NCBI GenBank assembly: GCA_963920705.1
Contig: OY987226.1
Location: 24,633,136-24,697,135 of the forward strand
Length of the DNA: 64,000 nt
Direction: 5' to 3'
Source: Odiellus spinosus
Taxonomy: Eukaryota > Arthropoda > Arachnida > Opiliones > Phalangiidae
Each line of letters opens with the position of its first letter. The first letter of the stretch is position 1. The translations under genes were made by a program, and so were the position numbers. Positions 36,258 to 45,684 of this stretch are shown in pieces. The notes beneath the pieces were generated by a model. That model was not told where the DNA came from. It did not search any database and saw nothing but the letters and a program-made list of their open reading frames with translations.

Positions 36258-37180
36258 ACTTTTTGAACTTCGGGTTCGTAGAACGCACCTCTTATAACCT
36301 CACCAGTTCCATCCTCAATGACGTAAGCGGGTGGATCGCGATAGAGGACTTTCCTTATAACGAAGATCTCGTCCGTCCAGTAACCCGTATATCCTTTCCC
36401 AAAAACGCCTTTATCCGCCGAAATTCGAACTCGATCTCCCGGACGTAATTTGGGCTTCTTAACTTTCTTTTTCTTTTTCATGTATAACCGTTTCCAGACT
36501 AAATGCTCGTTATCAATATTCACATCCTTCGGCGCCATTTTAATCGTCGAATGTTTCGCTTTATTGTACCCTTCCACCACTTTTTGCAAATGTTTCACGT
36601 AATTCGAATCGTTATTTTTAGTCATTAATCTAAATATTCGATTTTTTAAAGTTCTATTAAAGCGTTCGATCATACTACATTTCAAAGTGCCGTAGCTAGG
36701 GTACCAGTGAATACCTTTTCTCTTTAAGTACGCCTGAACCGGTTTATTTATAAACTCGCTACCTTCGTCCGTATTAAAACGCGAAGGGGTCCGTTGTTTA
36801 AAAATGGATTCCAGGGCTCTAATCATTTCAGACCCGTTTTTGGTTTTTAACGGTCGGGCCCAGGCGTATCTCGATAACAAATCGATTACCGTTAAAACGT
36901 ATCGATATTTATTATTCCGCTTAACTAGTTTAGGTAGGTCAATTAAATCTCCTTGGAATACTTCATCCATCTGCGTGACGTAGATTTGATTCCTAGGGAA
37001 GTTTTTACGTCTGTTTCTATGTTTCGTATAGGCGGGTTGCGTTACTAACCAGTCTTGCACATCTTGTTTCGAGACTTTCGGGTTCGCCTCTCCTAGTTTT
37101 TTCGGGGAACCTAGACTAGCGGCGTGTTGGGGATCGTAATACACTCGGCTTAATTTTTGAGCTACTCGTTTCCCCACCAT
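36254..37180 (-). CDS. Retroviral-type DDE integrase without chromodomain
   Basis: 308 residues. Catalytic triad D78 (FQGDLIDL), D138 (FNTDEGSEF) and E172 (SMIERFNR). The N-terminal HTH-like and post-core SH3-like regions are present (RPGDRVRIS, WTDEIF), but the protein ends at YEPEVQKV with no chromodomain, about 55 residues shorter than the Polinton 1 enzyme. Target choice may therefore differ between the two elements. The integrase is followed by the protease in one leftward unit. Confidence 0.94.
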   Translation of the reverse strand: MVGKRVAQKLSRVYYDPQHAASLGSPKKLGEANPKVSKQDVQDWLVTQPAYTKHRNRRKNFPRNQIYVTQMDEVFQGDLIDLPKLVKRNNKYRYVLTVIDLLSRYAWARPLKTKNGSEMIRALESIFKQRTPSRFNTDEGSEFINKPVQAYLKRKGIHWYPSYGTLKCSMIERFNRTLKNRIFRLMTKNNDSNYVKHLQKVVEGYNKAKHSTIKMAPKDVNIDNEHLVWKRLYMKKKKKVKKPKLRPGDRVRISADKGVFGKGYTGYWTDEIFVIRKVLYRDPPAYVIEDGTGEVIRGAFYEPEVQKV

Positions 37181-37217
37181 CGTAATAAGAATAACAATTA
37201 TTTCAAAAAGTTTTTAT

Positions 37218-37934
37218 TTAAATATCGTACATTATTTCGTATTTCAAGTCGGTCGTATCTTTAGTGATGTCCGAGAACAATCGCTCCAAATCCTCCTCGG
37301 ATTCGTCGTGCGTGATTTGAAAATTGGTTACGATAGATTCCATATTTAACATCTGAATAGCGCTAGCGATATTTTTTTCCATTCTTTCATCAAATTCCAG
37401 CGCGGTGTTTGTCGGGCAAGAACTATCGTGGGCTAATTTCTCGTTACAGGCTTGATTAAAGCATCCCTCGGTGATATTATACATCTTCTCAATCACTTCT
37501 CGAAGAATCAGGTTTTTGAAAAGTTTTTTAATCGTAATTTTGGTTCGCGAGACTTCATCCAAGCTGGTTTTCAATTGTTTCAGGCGTTTCCAAGTCGATT
37601 TCTTGAAGGAGAAGCCGTTCGAGGTCGAGAACCAAGTCTGGTAAAAGGTAGAATATTTCGAGGAATCTCGATTATAGCGCCGAATGTCTATAAATTTGAC
37701 ACCATCCGGTGACGCTATTCCTTCAATTTGATATTTATCCGGTAACCAGCATTGAAAACGATGTAGCGCGTCTTCGAAAAAGGCTTCAATGTCGTTTTCC
37801 CATAACCAGATGCTATCCCAAACGTTTTGATTAATCGTTACGCTACTCTTAGTATCGTTCCGCCGAATAAAAAGACCCGAGTCGTTTATCCCGATAGTTT
37901 GTTTTTCGGAGAGGCAATATTCGTGCTCCTGCAT
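37218..37934 (-). CDS. Accessory protein with PC4-like block
   Basis: 238 residues. Region about 75-135 has GVKFIDIRRYNRD then NGFSFKKSTWKRLKQL, which follows the PC4/p15 pattern of an IR-x strand, a GhSL-type turn and a W..L helix. An N-terminal block with LFIRRNDTKSSVTINQNVW may be a second copy. The C-terminal half is helical and acidic. It corresponds in kind, not in position, to the 253- and 263-residue proteins of Polinton 1. A TATA-like GATATAAG at 37984-37991 lies about 50 nt upstream. Confidence 0.65.
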   Translation of the reverse strand: MQEHEYCLSEKQTIGINDSGLFIRRNDTKSSVTINQNVWDSIWLWENDIEAFFEDALHRFQCWLPDKYQIEGIASPDGVKFIDIRRYNRDSSKYSTFYQTWFSTSNGFSFKKSTWKRLKQLKTSLDEVSRTKITIKKLFKNLILREVIEKMYNITEGCFNQACNEKLAHDSSCPTNTALEFDERMEKNIASAIQMLNMESIVTNFQITHDESEEDLERLFSDITKDTTDLKYEIMYDI

Positions 37935-37983
37935 GGTGTACGGTTAGGTTGATTTTGATACGGTTTTCGCGCTTTCTTTCCCT

Positions 37984-37991
37984 CTTATATC
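37984..37991 (-). promoter_or_regulatory. TATA-like element of the 238-residue gene
   Basis: GATATAAG on the minus strand, 50-57 nt before the ATG at 37934. It overlaps the last codons of the 45-residue frame. A TTTTCGCGC E2F-like half site lies nearby at about 37963-37971. Confidence 0.45.
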
Positions 37992-38122
37992 TCGTTTAAA
38001 GATTTTCTCAGCGCGTCAAAGTTCCATCGAGACGAAACGAAGGCTACGGTTCTAACATTATCGCGGACTGTTATAACCAAATTCAAATCTTTACGGCGCG
38101 CGAGGTAAATATAGTCGTCCAT
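37985..38122 (-). CDS. Short PC4-like open frame downstream of the major capsid gene
   Basis: 45 residues, ATG at 38122, starting four bases after the major capsid stop. Sequence phrases YLARRKDLNLVITV and SSRWNFDALRKSL resemble a minimal strand-strand-W-helix unit similar to the block seen in the neighbouring 238-residue protein. It may be a real small gene or a decayed N-terminal copy. No start other than ATG is needed. Confidence is limited by length. Confidence 0.4.
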   Translation of the reverse strand: MDDYIYLARRKDLNLVITVRDNVRTVAFVSSRWNFDALRKSLNEI

Positions 38123-38126
38123 CCTC

Positions 38127-39458
38127 TTACTCCAGCTTGTAAAGAATGTTTCGATCTTTCGTGATTAATATTTGGTTCTCGAATTCGGCTTGGATTATAC
38201 ACGTCACTGAGAAGGTTAATGGAGTTTTATATTTAATGGTTAAGCGTACGCTACCGCTCTGCGACAAAGAAATATGTTCACTCCCGGCTTTTTCCTCCAC
38301 AGTAGTATCCACCAAAAAGAAAGTATTGCCTTTAGCGTAATCTTCGTACGTAATATCATTTCCTTTATTTTTTCCGTAAGTATCCGTGGCCGTAAATAAA
38401 CTCATGTATTCGCGCGTCCATTGTTTGTTATCAAACTTGGGTTGAAAAGCTTGGTCGGGGTAGTTTTTATTCCCAACCGATAAGTATAATTGCGAAATAC
38501 CCAAATGCTTAAAATCAAAGGGGTTCTCGTTTAAGGCGCCGTTGAAACCTGTTGTTTTTACGAACGATATTGTAACTCTATTCGGGACACGCCCCAAGAA
38601 TAAATTTTCTTTTACCGTGTCGCTATTTCCGCTTTCGATATTAAAGTATTTTACTACCGTTTGATTGATAGGATAGACGCAGTTGGCTTTTTCCAAAACC
38701 ATGGCGTGCGCTAACATAATATCGGGATTAATTTTTACTTTCCGAACATAGAGAGAAGCGTCGGTAATTATAAATTTATAATTAACAATAGCCGGCGCAG
38801 CCGCACCTTGCGCCGCAGCCGCTGGTATAGAGACAATCGGGAAACTATTCGAAGAGCGGATAAATTTATATTTCATGTCAACGTTATTAATCAAAAATTT
38901 ATTCATTTTACAGACGTCAAAGGGGGGCACCCCAATCATTACGATTGTTCGAGAATTATCGGTTCTATGCTTTCGGTGCTTCATACCCGTATTATCGTCG
39001 CTAAATATTTCATCGCCTGTCAAGAATTTATCTTTGTAATACATTTGTAGCCGCAATTGGGTTTTTTTCGCGTCTTCTCCGTAACTTAAATGCGCCGTCG
39101 TATAAGCCGAGTAAGGGAAAACAGTGTTCAAGGACTGAACGGGGGTATCATTAAACGAGACTTCCCCTTGAGAAAAGAGGGCCCATTGCGTTAGATTAAC
39201 GGGGCCTACTTTGGGGGTGGCCGCCGTAATATCCTCCCACGAGCCGTTGGCATTTTGCTGTACCATTTTAGCTTCAATTTTAAATTTTGTTTTTGTTAAA
39301 TCAGTATAGTTTCCGTCATTACCCGGTATAAAAAACTCCAGCGGACCTCCATCAGTGATCGTATTAATAGTTTTAAACTCTACATCGTTACTTCCTACGA
39401 TATTGTAATTACTAAGGGGTTCGGAGAACAAATCTAATTCCGACATCATTCCTTCCAT
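38127..39458 (-). CDS. Major capsid protein (double jelly-roll, hexon-like)
   Basis: 443 residues from the ATG at 39458; the frame is open to 39470 but the first codon there is TTG. Signatures: SELDLFSEPLSN at the N-terminus and YEDYAKGNTFFLVD near the C-terminus, aligned with the Polinton 1 protein at 22088. Forms the capsid shell by analogy. Part of the leftward series minor capsid, core, major capsid, accessory, integrase, protease. Intact. Confidence 0.85.
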   Translation of the reverse strand: MEGMMSELDLFSEPLSNYNIVGSNDVEFKTINTITDGGPLEFFIPGNDGNYTDLTKTKFKIEAKMVQQNANGSWEDITAATPKVGPVNLTQWALFSQGEVSFNDTPVQSLNTVFPYSAYTTAHLSYGEDAKKTQLRLQMYYKDKFLTGDEIFSDDNTGMKHRKHRTDNSRTIVMIGVPPFDVCKMNKFLINNVDMKYKFIRSSNSFPIVSIPAAAAQGAAAPAIVNYKFIITDASLYVRKVKINPDIMLAHAMVLEKANCVYPINQTVVKYFNIESGNSDTVKENLFLGRVPNRVTISFVKTTGFNGALNENPFDFKHLGISQLYLSVGNKNYPDQAFQPKFDNKQWTREYMSLFTATDTYGKNKGNDITYEDYAKGNTFFLVDTTVEEKAGSEHISLSQSGSVRLTIKYKTPLTFSVTCIIQAEFENQILITKDRNILYKLE

Positions 39459-39501
39459 CGTGAAGATCAACTGGAAGCTTAATCAACTAACACTCTTCTT
39501 T

Positions 39502-39873
39502 TCAATATAAAAAATCTGTTTTCCTTCTTTTAATCTTTTTCTTCCGACCGATTCTCTTTCGTTTACCGCTGCCATACTGCGCTACTTTATCACCCGCTTT
39601 GTGTAATAAATTAGAGCCGGCGAGTCTCAGATTTCTCTGGAATGAAGTTTTAGGATCCTGACCCGCTTGGATATCCCCGAACATACGGGTGCCTATACCC
39701 AACGCTTCTTTCCCCACCGCTTTAACAGCCGGTTTAAAAATTGGTGTAATGAAACGAACTAGGCTTTTAAATATCGATCCTATTCCGTGCCCCCGTTGGA
39801 AGACGGGACCTTGAAAACCGCCGCCGGCTTGTTGGGCGTAGTAGGAATAATACGGATTTTTTCCCCCTGACAT
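39502..39873 (-). CDS. Glycine/lysine-rich virion core protein (pVI/pVII-like)
   Basis: 123 residues with YYSYYAQQAGGGFQG, then FQRGHGIGSIFKSLVRFITP, GTRMFGDIQAG and a basic C-terminal tail. It shares the QRGHGIGSI motif and layout with the Polinton 1 protein at 21608 but has a tail about 30 residues shorter. It abuts the minor capsid gene (stop and start share one base). Predicted DNA-condensing and membrane-interacting core component. Confidence 0.75.
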   Translation of the reverse strand: MSGGKNPYYSYYAQQAGGGFQGPVFQRGHGIGSIFKSLVRFITPIFKPAVKAVGKEALGIGTRMFGDIQAGQDPKTSFQRNLRLAGSNLLHKAGDKVAQYGSGKRKRIGRKKKIKRRKTDFLY

Positions 39874-41135
39874 TATCTTTTTTTTCGAAAATGTAAAATA
39901 ACAACCGTTTTTCCCAGATTTAATGGTATTTTCGCTTCGGAATCTGTAGTGATATTAATATCAATCACGTTAAAATTAGAGACGCGTAGCGGGTAGTAAT
40001 TTATCGGATTACAAATTATATTATGAGGTATATTATCCTTATTGTTTTCTGGTCGACTAATTATTCGAATTAAGCCACCCCAAGCGTCACCTATCAACTG
40101 CGGATAGATGAGGTTAGTATGAATAAATAAACTCATGACCCCCCTATTTATATCAGCCACGTATTGACCATCTGTATTATTAACTAGATACTTATCAATG
40201 AGATTTTCGTCGAAACCTAACATCTTTCCTAACCCGGGGTTGTCTTGACTAAATTTAACGGAAAAAATATCCAAATATTCTCTTTGCTCGGGCGTTAATT
40301 CAACATCCGGGATGTTATTGAGTCCTACACCGCATTTAAGCTTCACGGTTCCGTTTTTATTATGTTTAAACGCAAAGTAAGGGCGAATTCGAATCGGTAA
40401 ACAACGTAGCATTTCGTCTAAAACCGCTTCTATACTTTCGTACGAACCGCGCGTTAAAGAATACGTTTTAGTTTCAATTATTATCGTATCTTTACTCGTA
40501 TCTATTTTAGGCAACGCATCATCCAATTTCACTTTATATCTAATCTGGATAGGAGGAATCTTTCTTAGATCTATTTCTTTAACTTTGCGATCTACGGCTC
40601 TAAATGTATAGACTCGTCTACCAGTCAACCACCCATTAGTCTGATCAGGTGGTACGCCTAATACATCGGCATACTGATGCGGGAATTTAATAGCTACATC
40701 ACTGTCACTCGTTCTAATAGTAAATTGTTTACCCTGCAATGAGGGTATTAAAAAAAATTTTACTTTGTCTTGCGAACCACTTTTTTCTTCACCCTTAATT
40801 AGAGTATCTAACAATCGATAGTAGATATGCATATCATCATGTTTCTCACGCTTAATCAAACCCCCTTTCTTCACATCCATTGAAGCGAATTTATATTCAT
40901 AATGCGGGTCAGCGTACCTAACCGTAAATTCATTATACCGATCCGTAATGTTATCCCATTTCGACGGCATAGTTATTTCCGATACCCCCGCCTCCCATTT
41001 ACCATCTTCTAAATCTAATGTCGCTGCTAATTGCGTTTTATAACTAGTTTTTGTATTATCAGGATAAATATGCATAGACGCGTTACTTGGTAACGTAATA
41101 TAAAAATTATCCTCGCTCGGTGATAACATGGACAT
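39873..41135 (-). CDS. Minor capsid (penton-like) protein, expanded
   Basis: 420 residues. N-terminal FYITLPSNASMHIYPDNT and WEAGVSEITMPSKW are the Polinton minor-capsid signatures; the protein is about 157 residues longer than the Polinton 1 version. The extra length in the middle repeats parts of a beta-rich pattern (ITIETK, FTIRT) and may form an added surface domain. First gene of the leftward unit, with TATATATG about 41-48 nt upstream on the minus strand. Confidence 0.75.
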   Translation of the reverse strand: MSMLSPSEDNFYITLPSNASMHIYPDNTKTSYKTQLAATLDLEDGKWEAGVSEITMPSKWDNITDRYNEFTVRYADPHYEYKFASMDVKKGGLIKREKHDDMHIYYRLLDTLIKGEEKSGSQDKVKFFLIPSLQGKQFTIRTSDSDVAIKFPHQYADVLGVPPDQTNGWLTGRRVYTFRAVDRKVKEIDLRKIPPIQIRYKVKLDDALPKIDTSKDTIIIETKTYSLTRGSYESIEAVLDEMLRCLPIRIRPYFAFKHNKNGTVKLKCGVGLNNIPDVELTPEQREYLDIFSVKFSQDNPGLGKMLGFDENLIDKYLVNNTDGQYVADINRGVMSLFIHTNLIYPQLIGDAWGGLIRIISRPENNKDNIPHNIICNPINYYPLRVSNFNVIDINITTDSEAKIPLNLGKTVVILHFRKKR

Positions 41136-41158
41136 GATTAATCGTCGAATGGTTTACA

Positions 41159-41183
41159 ATGATAAGCGAGGGTTTCATATATA
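41159..41183 (-). promoter_or_regulatory. TIR-proximal promoter, right
   Basis: On the minus strand TATATATGAAACCCTCGCTTATC (TATA at 41176-41183), then ATTGTA, 24 bp or more before the minor capsid ATG. It matches the module at 27008-27034. Confidence 0.6.
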
Positions 41184-41235
41184 GGTGGTGGGGATTCTCT
41201 ATCGAGGTCACGGGTGCTTTTAACCTTTACCCTTT

Positions 41236-42228
41236 GACTTTTTTGACATTTTTGACCTTTTTGACCTTTGACCTTTAACCTTTGACCTTTGACCTTTGAC
41301 CTTTGACCTTTGACCTTTAACCTTTAACCTTTAACCTTTGACATAACCTTTTGGTGTCTTAATAAACAGGTTTTCGCTCCTGGAGGTGGCTTCTTTACTA
41401 CTTACCTAAAATAATACAAATATATTTGTATTATTTTAGGTAAGGCTAGGTTAGGTTAGTTAATTCCTCGAATTAGCCCATCGTTCCAACTAGTTAATCC
41501 CTCGGGTTACCCATTCCATCAAGTAATCTTTAAGGTTAAATTAGGTTAATTAAACCCTGGAAATAGCCCATACCTCCAACTAGGTAATCCCTATAACTCG
41601 GGCTAACCCGTTCCTCTTGTAGTATTTTAGGTAAGATTAGTTTAGGTTAGTTAATCAATTGAACTAGCCCATCCCTGTTTTTCAACTTAGGTAAGGTTAG
41701 GTTAGTTAATCTCTGCCTTTCGAGATTTGTACCAGGGTCTCAATTACGAATAGATTGAAGCCTCAATTAAACGCTTTAATTTTTATTCAGCATTAGTAAG
41801 AATTAAGGTTCAATAAACCTATAAAGCAAAATAGTGAAATGTGGAAAGGTGTATATTTTTGGAGAAAAAAGGACAGAAATTATACAAAAAAGAGGTTGCT
41901 TCGCACCCTTAAAAAAACTCTTTATCTAACTCGAATCAAACCCGTGAAGGGACAGAAATTATTTGTTAGAGAAAGAGCAATTTCATATCTTTAAAATTAT
42001 AGTTAGTAGATTTAGTCTACTACTTCAAAGATTTTATTACTATTATATATTTTCCAAAAAACGGATAAAGACGACCTAGTTAACCGTCCTCTCCCATTGA
42101 TGTTTATTTTAAATTCTATCAGTATCACTAATAAAATTAGCTAAAGATGGAGTTCCTTTAATGTATATATATTTATCATTAGTCCTAGGTCGTCTTTATC
42201 CGTTTTTTGGAAAATATATAATAGTAAT
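41236..42228 (-). repeat. Polinton 2 right TIR
   Basis: Uninterrupted counterpart of the left TIR: AGGTCA-type repeats, TTAGG-like units, the unoccupied Polinton 1 target (GTTAAT at 41705-41710 between CTTAGGTAAGGTTAGGTTA and CTCTGCCTTTCG) and part of a foldback module. It also contains a short palindrome AAATAATACAAATATATTTGTATTATTT at about 41408-41437 absent on the left. Confidence 0.9.
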
Positions 42229-42385
42229 AAAATCTTTGAAGTAGTAGACTAAATCTACTAACTATAATTTTAAAGATATGAAATTGCTCTTTCTCTAACA
42301 AATAATTTCTGTCCCTTCACGGGTTTGATTCGAGTTAGATAAAGAGTTTTTTTAAGGGTGCGAAGCAACCTCTTTTTTGTATAAT
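41879..42385. mobile_element. Foldback element with ATTATAC termini, in the Polinton 2 right end
   Basis: Inverted arms about 41879-42070 and 42183-42385 begin and end ATTATACAAAAAAGAGG / GTATAAT and contain GCTTCGCACCC and AACCCGTGAAGGGACAGAAATTAT. The loop is about 110 bp. Related copies occur at 50054-50981 and 63018-63520. No coding sequence. It appears to have been in place before the TIRs were homogenised, because a truncated copy also sits in the left TIR. Confidence 0.8.
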
Positions 42386-43120
42386 ACTTTATTTGGATAA
42401 ACACAACAGTGAAGTAATATATTAACAAGTTTCATCAAAGGCGTGGCTAGATTAAGGGTCAAAGAGATTTAAAGAGGCTATAGCCGGTTTAGATTCCATC
42501 AAAATATCTAAACCAGCTGAAGGGATGTATCTTACATATTTACTTTGAAAATAAACATTTCATTTGGTGTGTCTATTAAGAAGTCTACGACCTGCCACAT
42601 ATAATTATGGGTAACGCAGGGCATTTCATTTAGTGTATCTATTAAGAAGTCTACGACCTGCCGCATATAATTATGGGTAACGCAGGACATTCTTTTGCAT
42701 TCTCTAAATTCCTTGAGGTTAAGGGAAAATACTTATACCCCGTAACTTAAATGGGAGATAGAAAAGTGTGAATCAAATGCACGCTGTTTCTTCTACCCTT
42801 CCAATACTCTACATTTATTTTCATCTTTTATTTTAGTTAGGGTTAGGTTAGGTTAGGTTATGCTATCTTAACGTCGGCGTCGGGGAGGTTAATTTTGGTT
42901 TCCCAACTTGTTTACTATCGGATAAGGCGTGTTTGAAAGATAACGAAAAGATAGAAAATCACCTGTACGGTTGCATTATTATATTTGGGCCTTTATGGAT
43001 TGATCAAATTGCGTTTTAATGTTCGGAAATAAATACAGGAACCAGACCTATCACTTTATATGTTGCCATATGCTACGATGCTAGAATCCAACGAAACGAT
43101 TCCGACTGTACCAGTAACAG
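42386..43120. other. Intergenic sequence with a 77-bp direct repeat and TTAGG-like tract
   Basis: No gene. Two tandem ~77-bp copies lie at about 42557-42690 (CATTTCATTTGGTGTGTCTATT and TAATTATGGGTAACGCAGG). At 42790-42912 a segment with GGTTAGGTTAGGTTA and AACGTCGG..GTCGGGGAGG recurs nearly unchanged at 62903-63025, so it is a dispersed repeat. Confidence 0.7.
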
Positions 43121-45085
43121 AATCTTGCCTAAGACTTTTCTCCGCAAAGAACGAAATGCTGCATATGGAATCCCTTGGATTGTTTCACGAAATTCTCAAG
43201 ATGCCGGTCGAAGTAACGTAAAATTTATGTTATATAAAGCCTCGTTCATACATAGACCTAAAGAGCTTCGTTGGGATTCGATTTCTATAACTGGTTATCA
43301 AACCAACGTGAGAAATGAGTTCGTGTTGGTTCAGGAAGCAATTTGGTCCAGTCGCTTCGGTACAATCCGCTTCGAAAATAACGAGGCGGAGAGACAAATT
43401 TGCTGATAAATCTTAAAATAACGCGATTAAAACTATAGTTTATATCAAAAAATATTAACCAACGAGTTACAAACACGATTTACTAATTAGTTTGAGATAA
43501 TTATTTAAAAATTTTAAAATCTGGGCATTTTTCAAAAAATACGATAAGCCTTGGCCAAGGGAAACGGAAAACACTTCGTACTGGTTTTCAAATCGATTTT
43601 GCCCTCAAGTATGAACGAGGCTTAAGAAGCCTGCGAAAGGGATAGTACCACGTCATATGAGACACCTTAATATATATTTAGGGAACACTTGTATCAGAGA
43701 ACTTTCAACGCTGCGCTATAGACTTTTTGCGGGTGGGCGTGTCATCCCTCGCCTTTTCGATGGAGAAAAAATTCTCTACACGGCCTAAAACTAGAAAAGG
43801 TGAAAAACGACACGAAAGTCACCTTTATCCCATTGGTTGGGAGACAATGGCGGCCAATAGTCGATAATATCTGGTAAAAAGTCTATAGAGATATGCCTGT
43901 TCCCAAACCCTCTGATTTGATAAAGGGTTATTGTAGCAACATCTCGGAGTTGGAGATAATACGTGGGTTTGACAATTCCTCCCTTTTCACTCCACATCAA
44001 GACTGGAGGTCACGTGTTTGACGCGCGCGTCGACAATATGCAATTTGATCTAATTTTCTAGAATATGACGTGTTCCGCCCATATTCGAAAAAAGGCACCA
44101 ATTTGAAATCTCTTAAGCCTTAAAAACATTTGTCGATTACCAATTTTGGTAGATGGTGCCAGCTTCGCAAATAATCAACCGTCAGACTGATAGAATCTTC
44201 ATATGAAATTCTGGCCTTTCCACCGATTATACCCAACTCGCGGATGGTGCCACCCATTCCTCGAACTCACTTTTCTCCGATGAGGCATATCTCTATACCG
44301 CAGCACTGTAAAATCTCTGACTTCTATGATCAAGAGAATTAAGAATGTTTTTTACTAGCCAAGTTTCGGTATTTTCTGATAGTTAGCCTCTGATAGCTAT
44401 TACAAATGAAAGCATCCGCGAAAAAAAAAGCGAGAACCAATTGCGAGGCCAACGATTATGCCCATCTTCAACAATGTGGAATCATCATTCCATCACTAAT
44501 TTCACCAGAAAAATTGTTTGAAAGAAATTTTGGCTAAATGCAAGAATTTATTAACATTAGCTTTCAGGAATTCCTACGGAACATTTGGGTTCTTCTTTCT
44601 TAATATCGTTTCAGTTGATTTCTAGTGAAATAAGAGGATAATTTGTGAAGAACAAAATAGGTTATTCTTTGCTCAAAGGAGTTGCTTTCATCCCATTTTA
44701 AATCTCACCCATGTTTTGGTACAATCTACTATTAGTTGTTGAGTGCAGCTCCCTCCGATAACAACGAATAATAAAAGTTGAACAGCCTTTAGATTTTTTT
44801 ATTAAAGACACTTTATATTGGCAGATTTGGATTGGAGTTGCCATGGTGGTTAGTTTTCTGACCACGATTGAGATTATCCAAAAACGAATCGTTGGAATTC
44901 GAAGAAAAATTATCAGCTGCGCCTATGATAATTTATTTCAACAGTTTGCGACCATTGTGGGAAAAAGTAAGCGCCGTTTCCGAATCAATTTCTTATGAAC
45001 TGCGAATTCAACGTCTTTTCGAAGCTTCCACACACGTTTGGCATCAAACTCGGCTCAGCCCGAATAAATTGACCATGCTTATTTA
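43121..45085. other. Host intergenic sequence without a recognised gene
   Basis: Several short open frames on both strands (for example at 43125, 43791 and 44868) lack family motifs and supported starts. No tandem or inverted repeat stands out. A CAGTTTGCG..GGAAAAAGTAAG stretch at about 44940-44970 looks like a small exon with acceptor and donor but cannot be placed in a gene. Confidence 0.5.
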
Positions 45086-45088
45086 TTT

Positions 45089-45418
45089 TGACAAGGTTAC
45101 AACATATCCCGATTGCCGGCTATCAGAATTGTCACGGCACCCTGGATTCTACAAGCTGTGGTTCTGTTCACCTTGTTATGCGCGCTTCTAACGGCGAATT
45201 TTTCAACGAAGCGCGCAAAAAATATCGACTCCTTAAAAGACTTCTTTCGAGCTTCATCGTATCTCGGACTCAACTCAAATGATCCTGCTACGGAGTACAC
45301 CGTTTGCCATTCGGTAATAGAAAAAAACATTTCCATTTTCCTTTTTCCTTCGCCGTCAATTTGCCATTTTCAGTCCCATATAGATTTGAGACCTAAACGT
45401 TATAAGAGCCTTACGTAA
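45089..45418 (+). pseudogene. Possible fragment of an ionotropic-receptor-like membrane protein
   Basis: The frame contains RIVTAPWILQAVVLFTLLCALLTANF followed by SLKDFF, reminiscent of the last pore-domain helix of insect ionotropic (glutamate-like) receptors. Upstream the same frame is closed by a stop, and neighbouring frames carry other parts, so it would be a decayed exon. The evidence is a single hydrophobic pattern and is weak. Confidence 0.2.
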
Positions 45419-45684
45419 AGTTTTACTAAAAGGTTTTCCACACAAACCCCAAAAATAATACTATTTGATCAACAAATAGTATTTTAATCCCAAATATATT
45501 CTCTTTAAGCTTCCGTCAAGAGCTCCCTATAAGTGGGAAAGTAGTACGAGATCTCTTTATCTCCGCAGCACCATTTTAGGCCAACGTTCTTAAAGTTTTT
45601 AAGGATGACTAGCATTTAAATATTACGGCGTTCGCTTAACTTTCTGTTTGAAAATTCACTAAAAACGTTTATTAACAGTCGCGA
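45419..45684. other. Unassigned spacer
   Basis: AT-rich, no feature recognised. Confidence 0.5.

Larger units (their letters stand above)
8160..42228. mobile_element. Polinton 2 (outer element, interrupted by Polinton 1)
   Basis: A Maverick/Polinton element defined by composite inverted repeats: left 8160-8686 plus 26603-27010, right 41236-42228. Removing Polinton 1 (8687-26602) and one target copy leaves about 16.1 kb. It encodes PolB, BIR, PPP1R15-like protein, ATPase, pX-like protein and others rightward, and minor capsid, core, major capsid, integrase and protease leftward, converging at about 35775. All core genes are open. The outer boundary is uncertain: homology between the repeats ends at 8160/42228 inside a foldback module and no 6-bp target duplication was found there. 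Confidence 0.85.

Noticed and set aside
8154..42234. Target-site duplication for Polinton 2 at the edges of TIR homology
   Set aside because: The six bases outside 8160 (CTAAGA) and 42228 (AAAATC) do not match; the true ends are not settled.
43125..43476. Overlapping open frames with ordinary composition
   Set aside because: No motif, no consistent start, and different frames on both strands are equally open.
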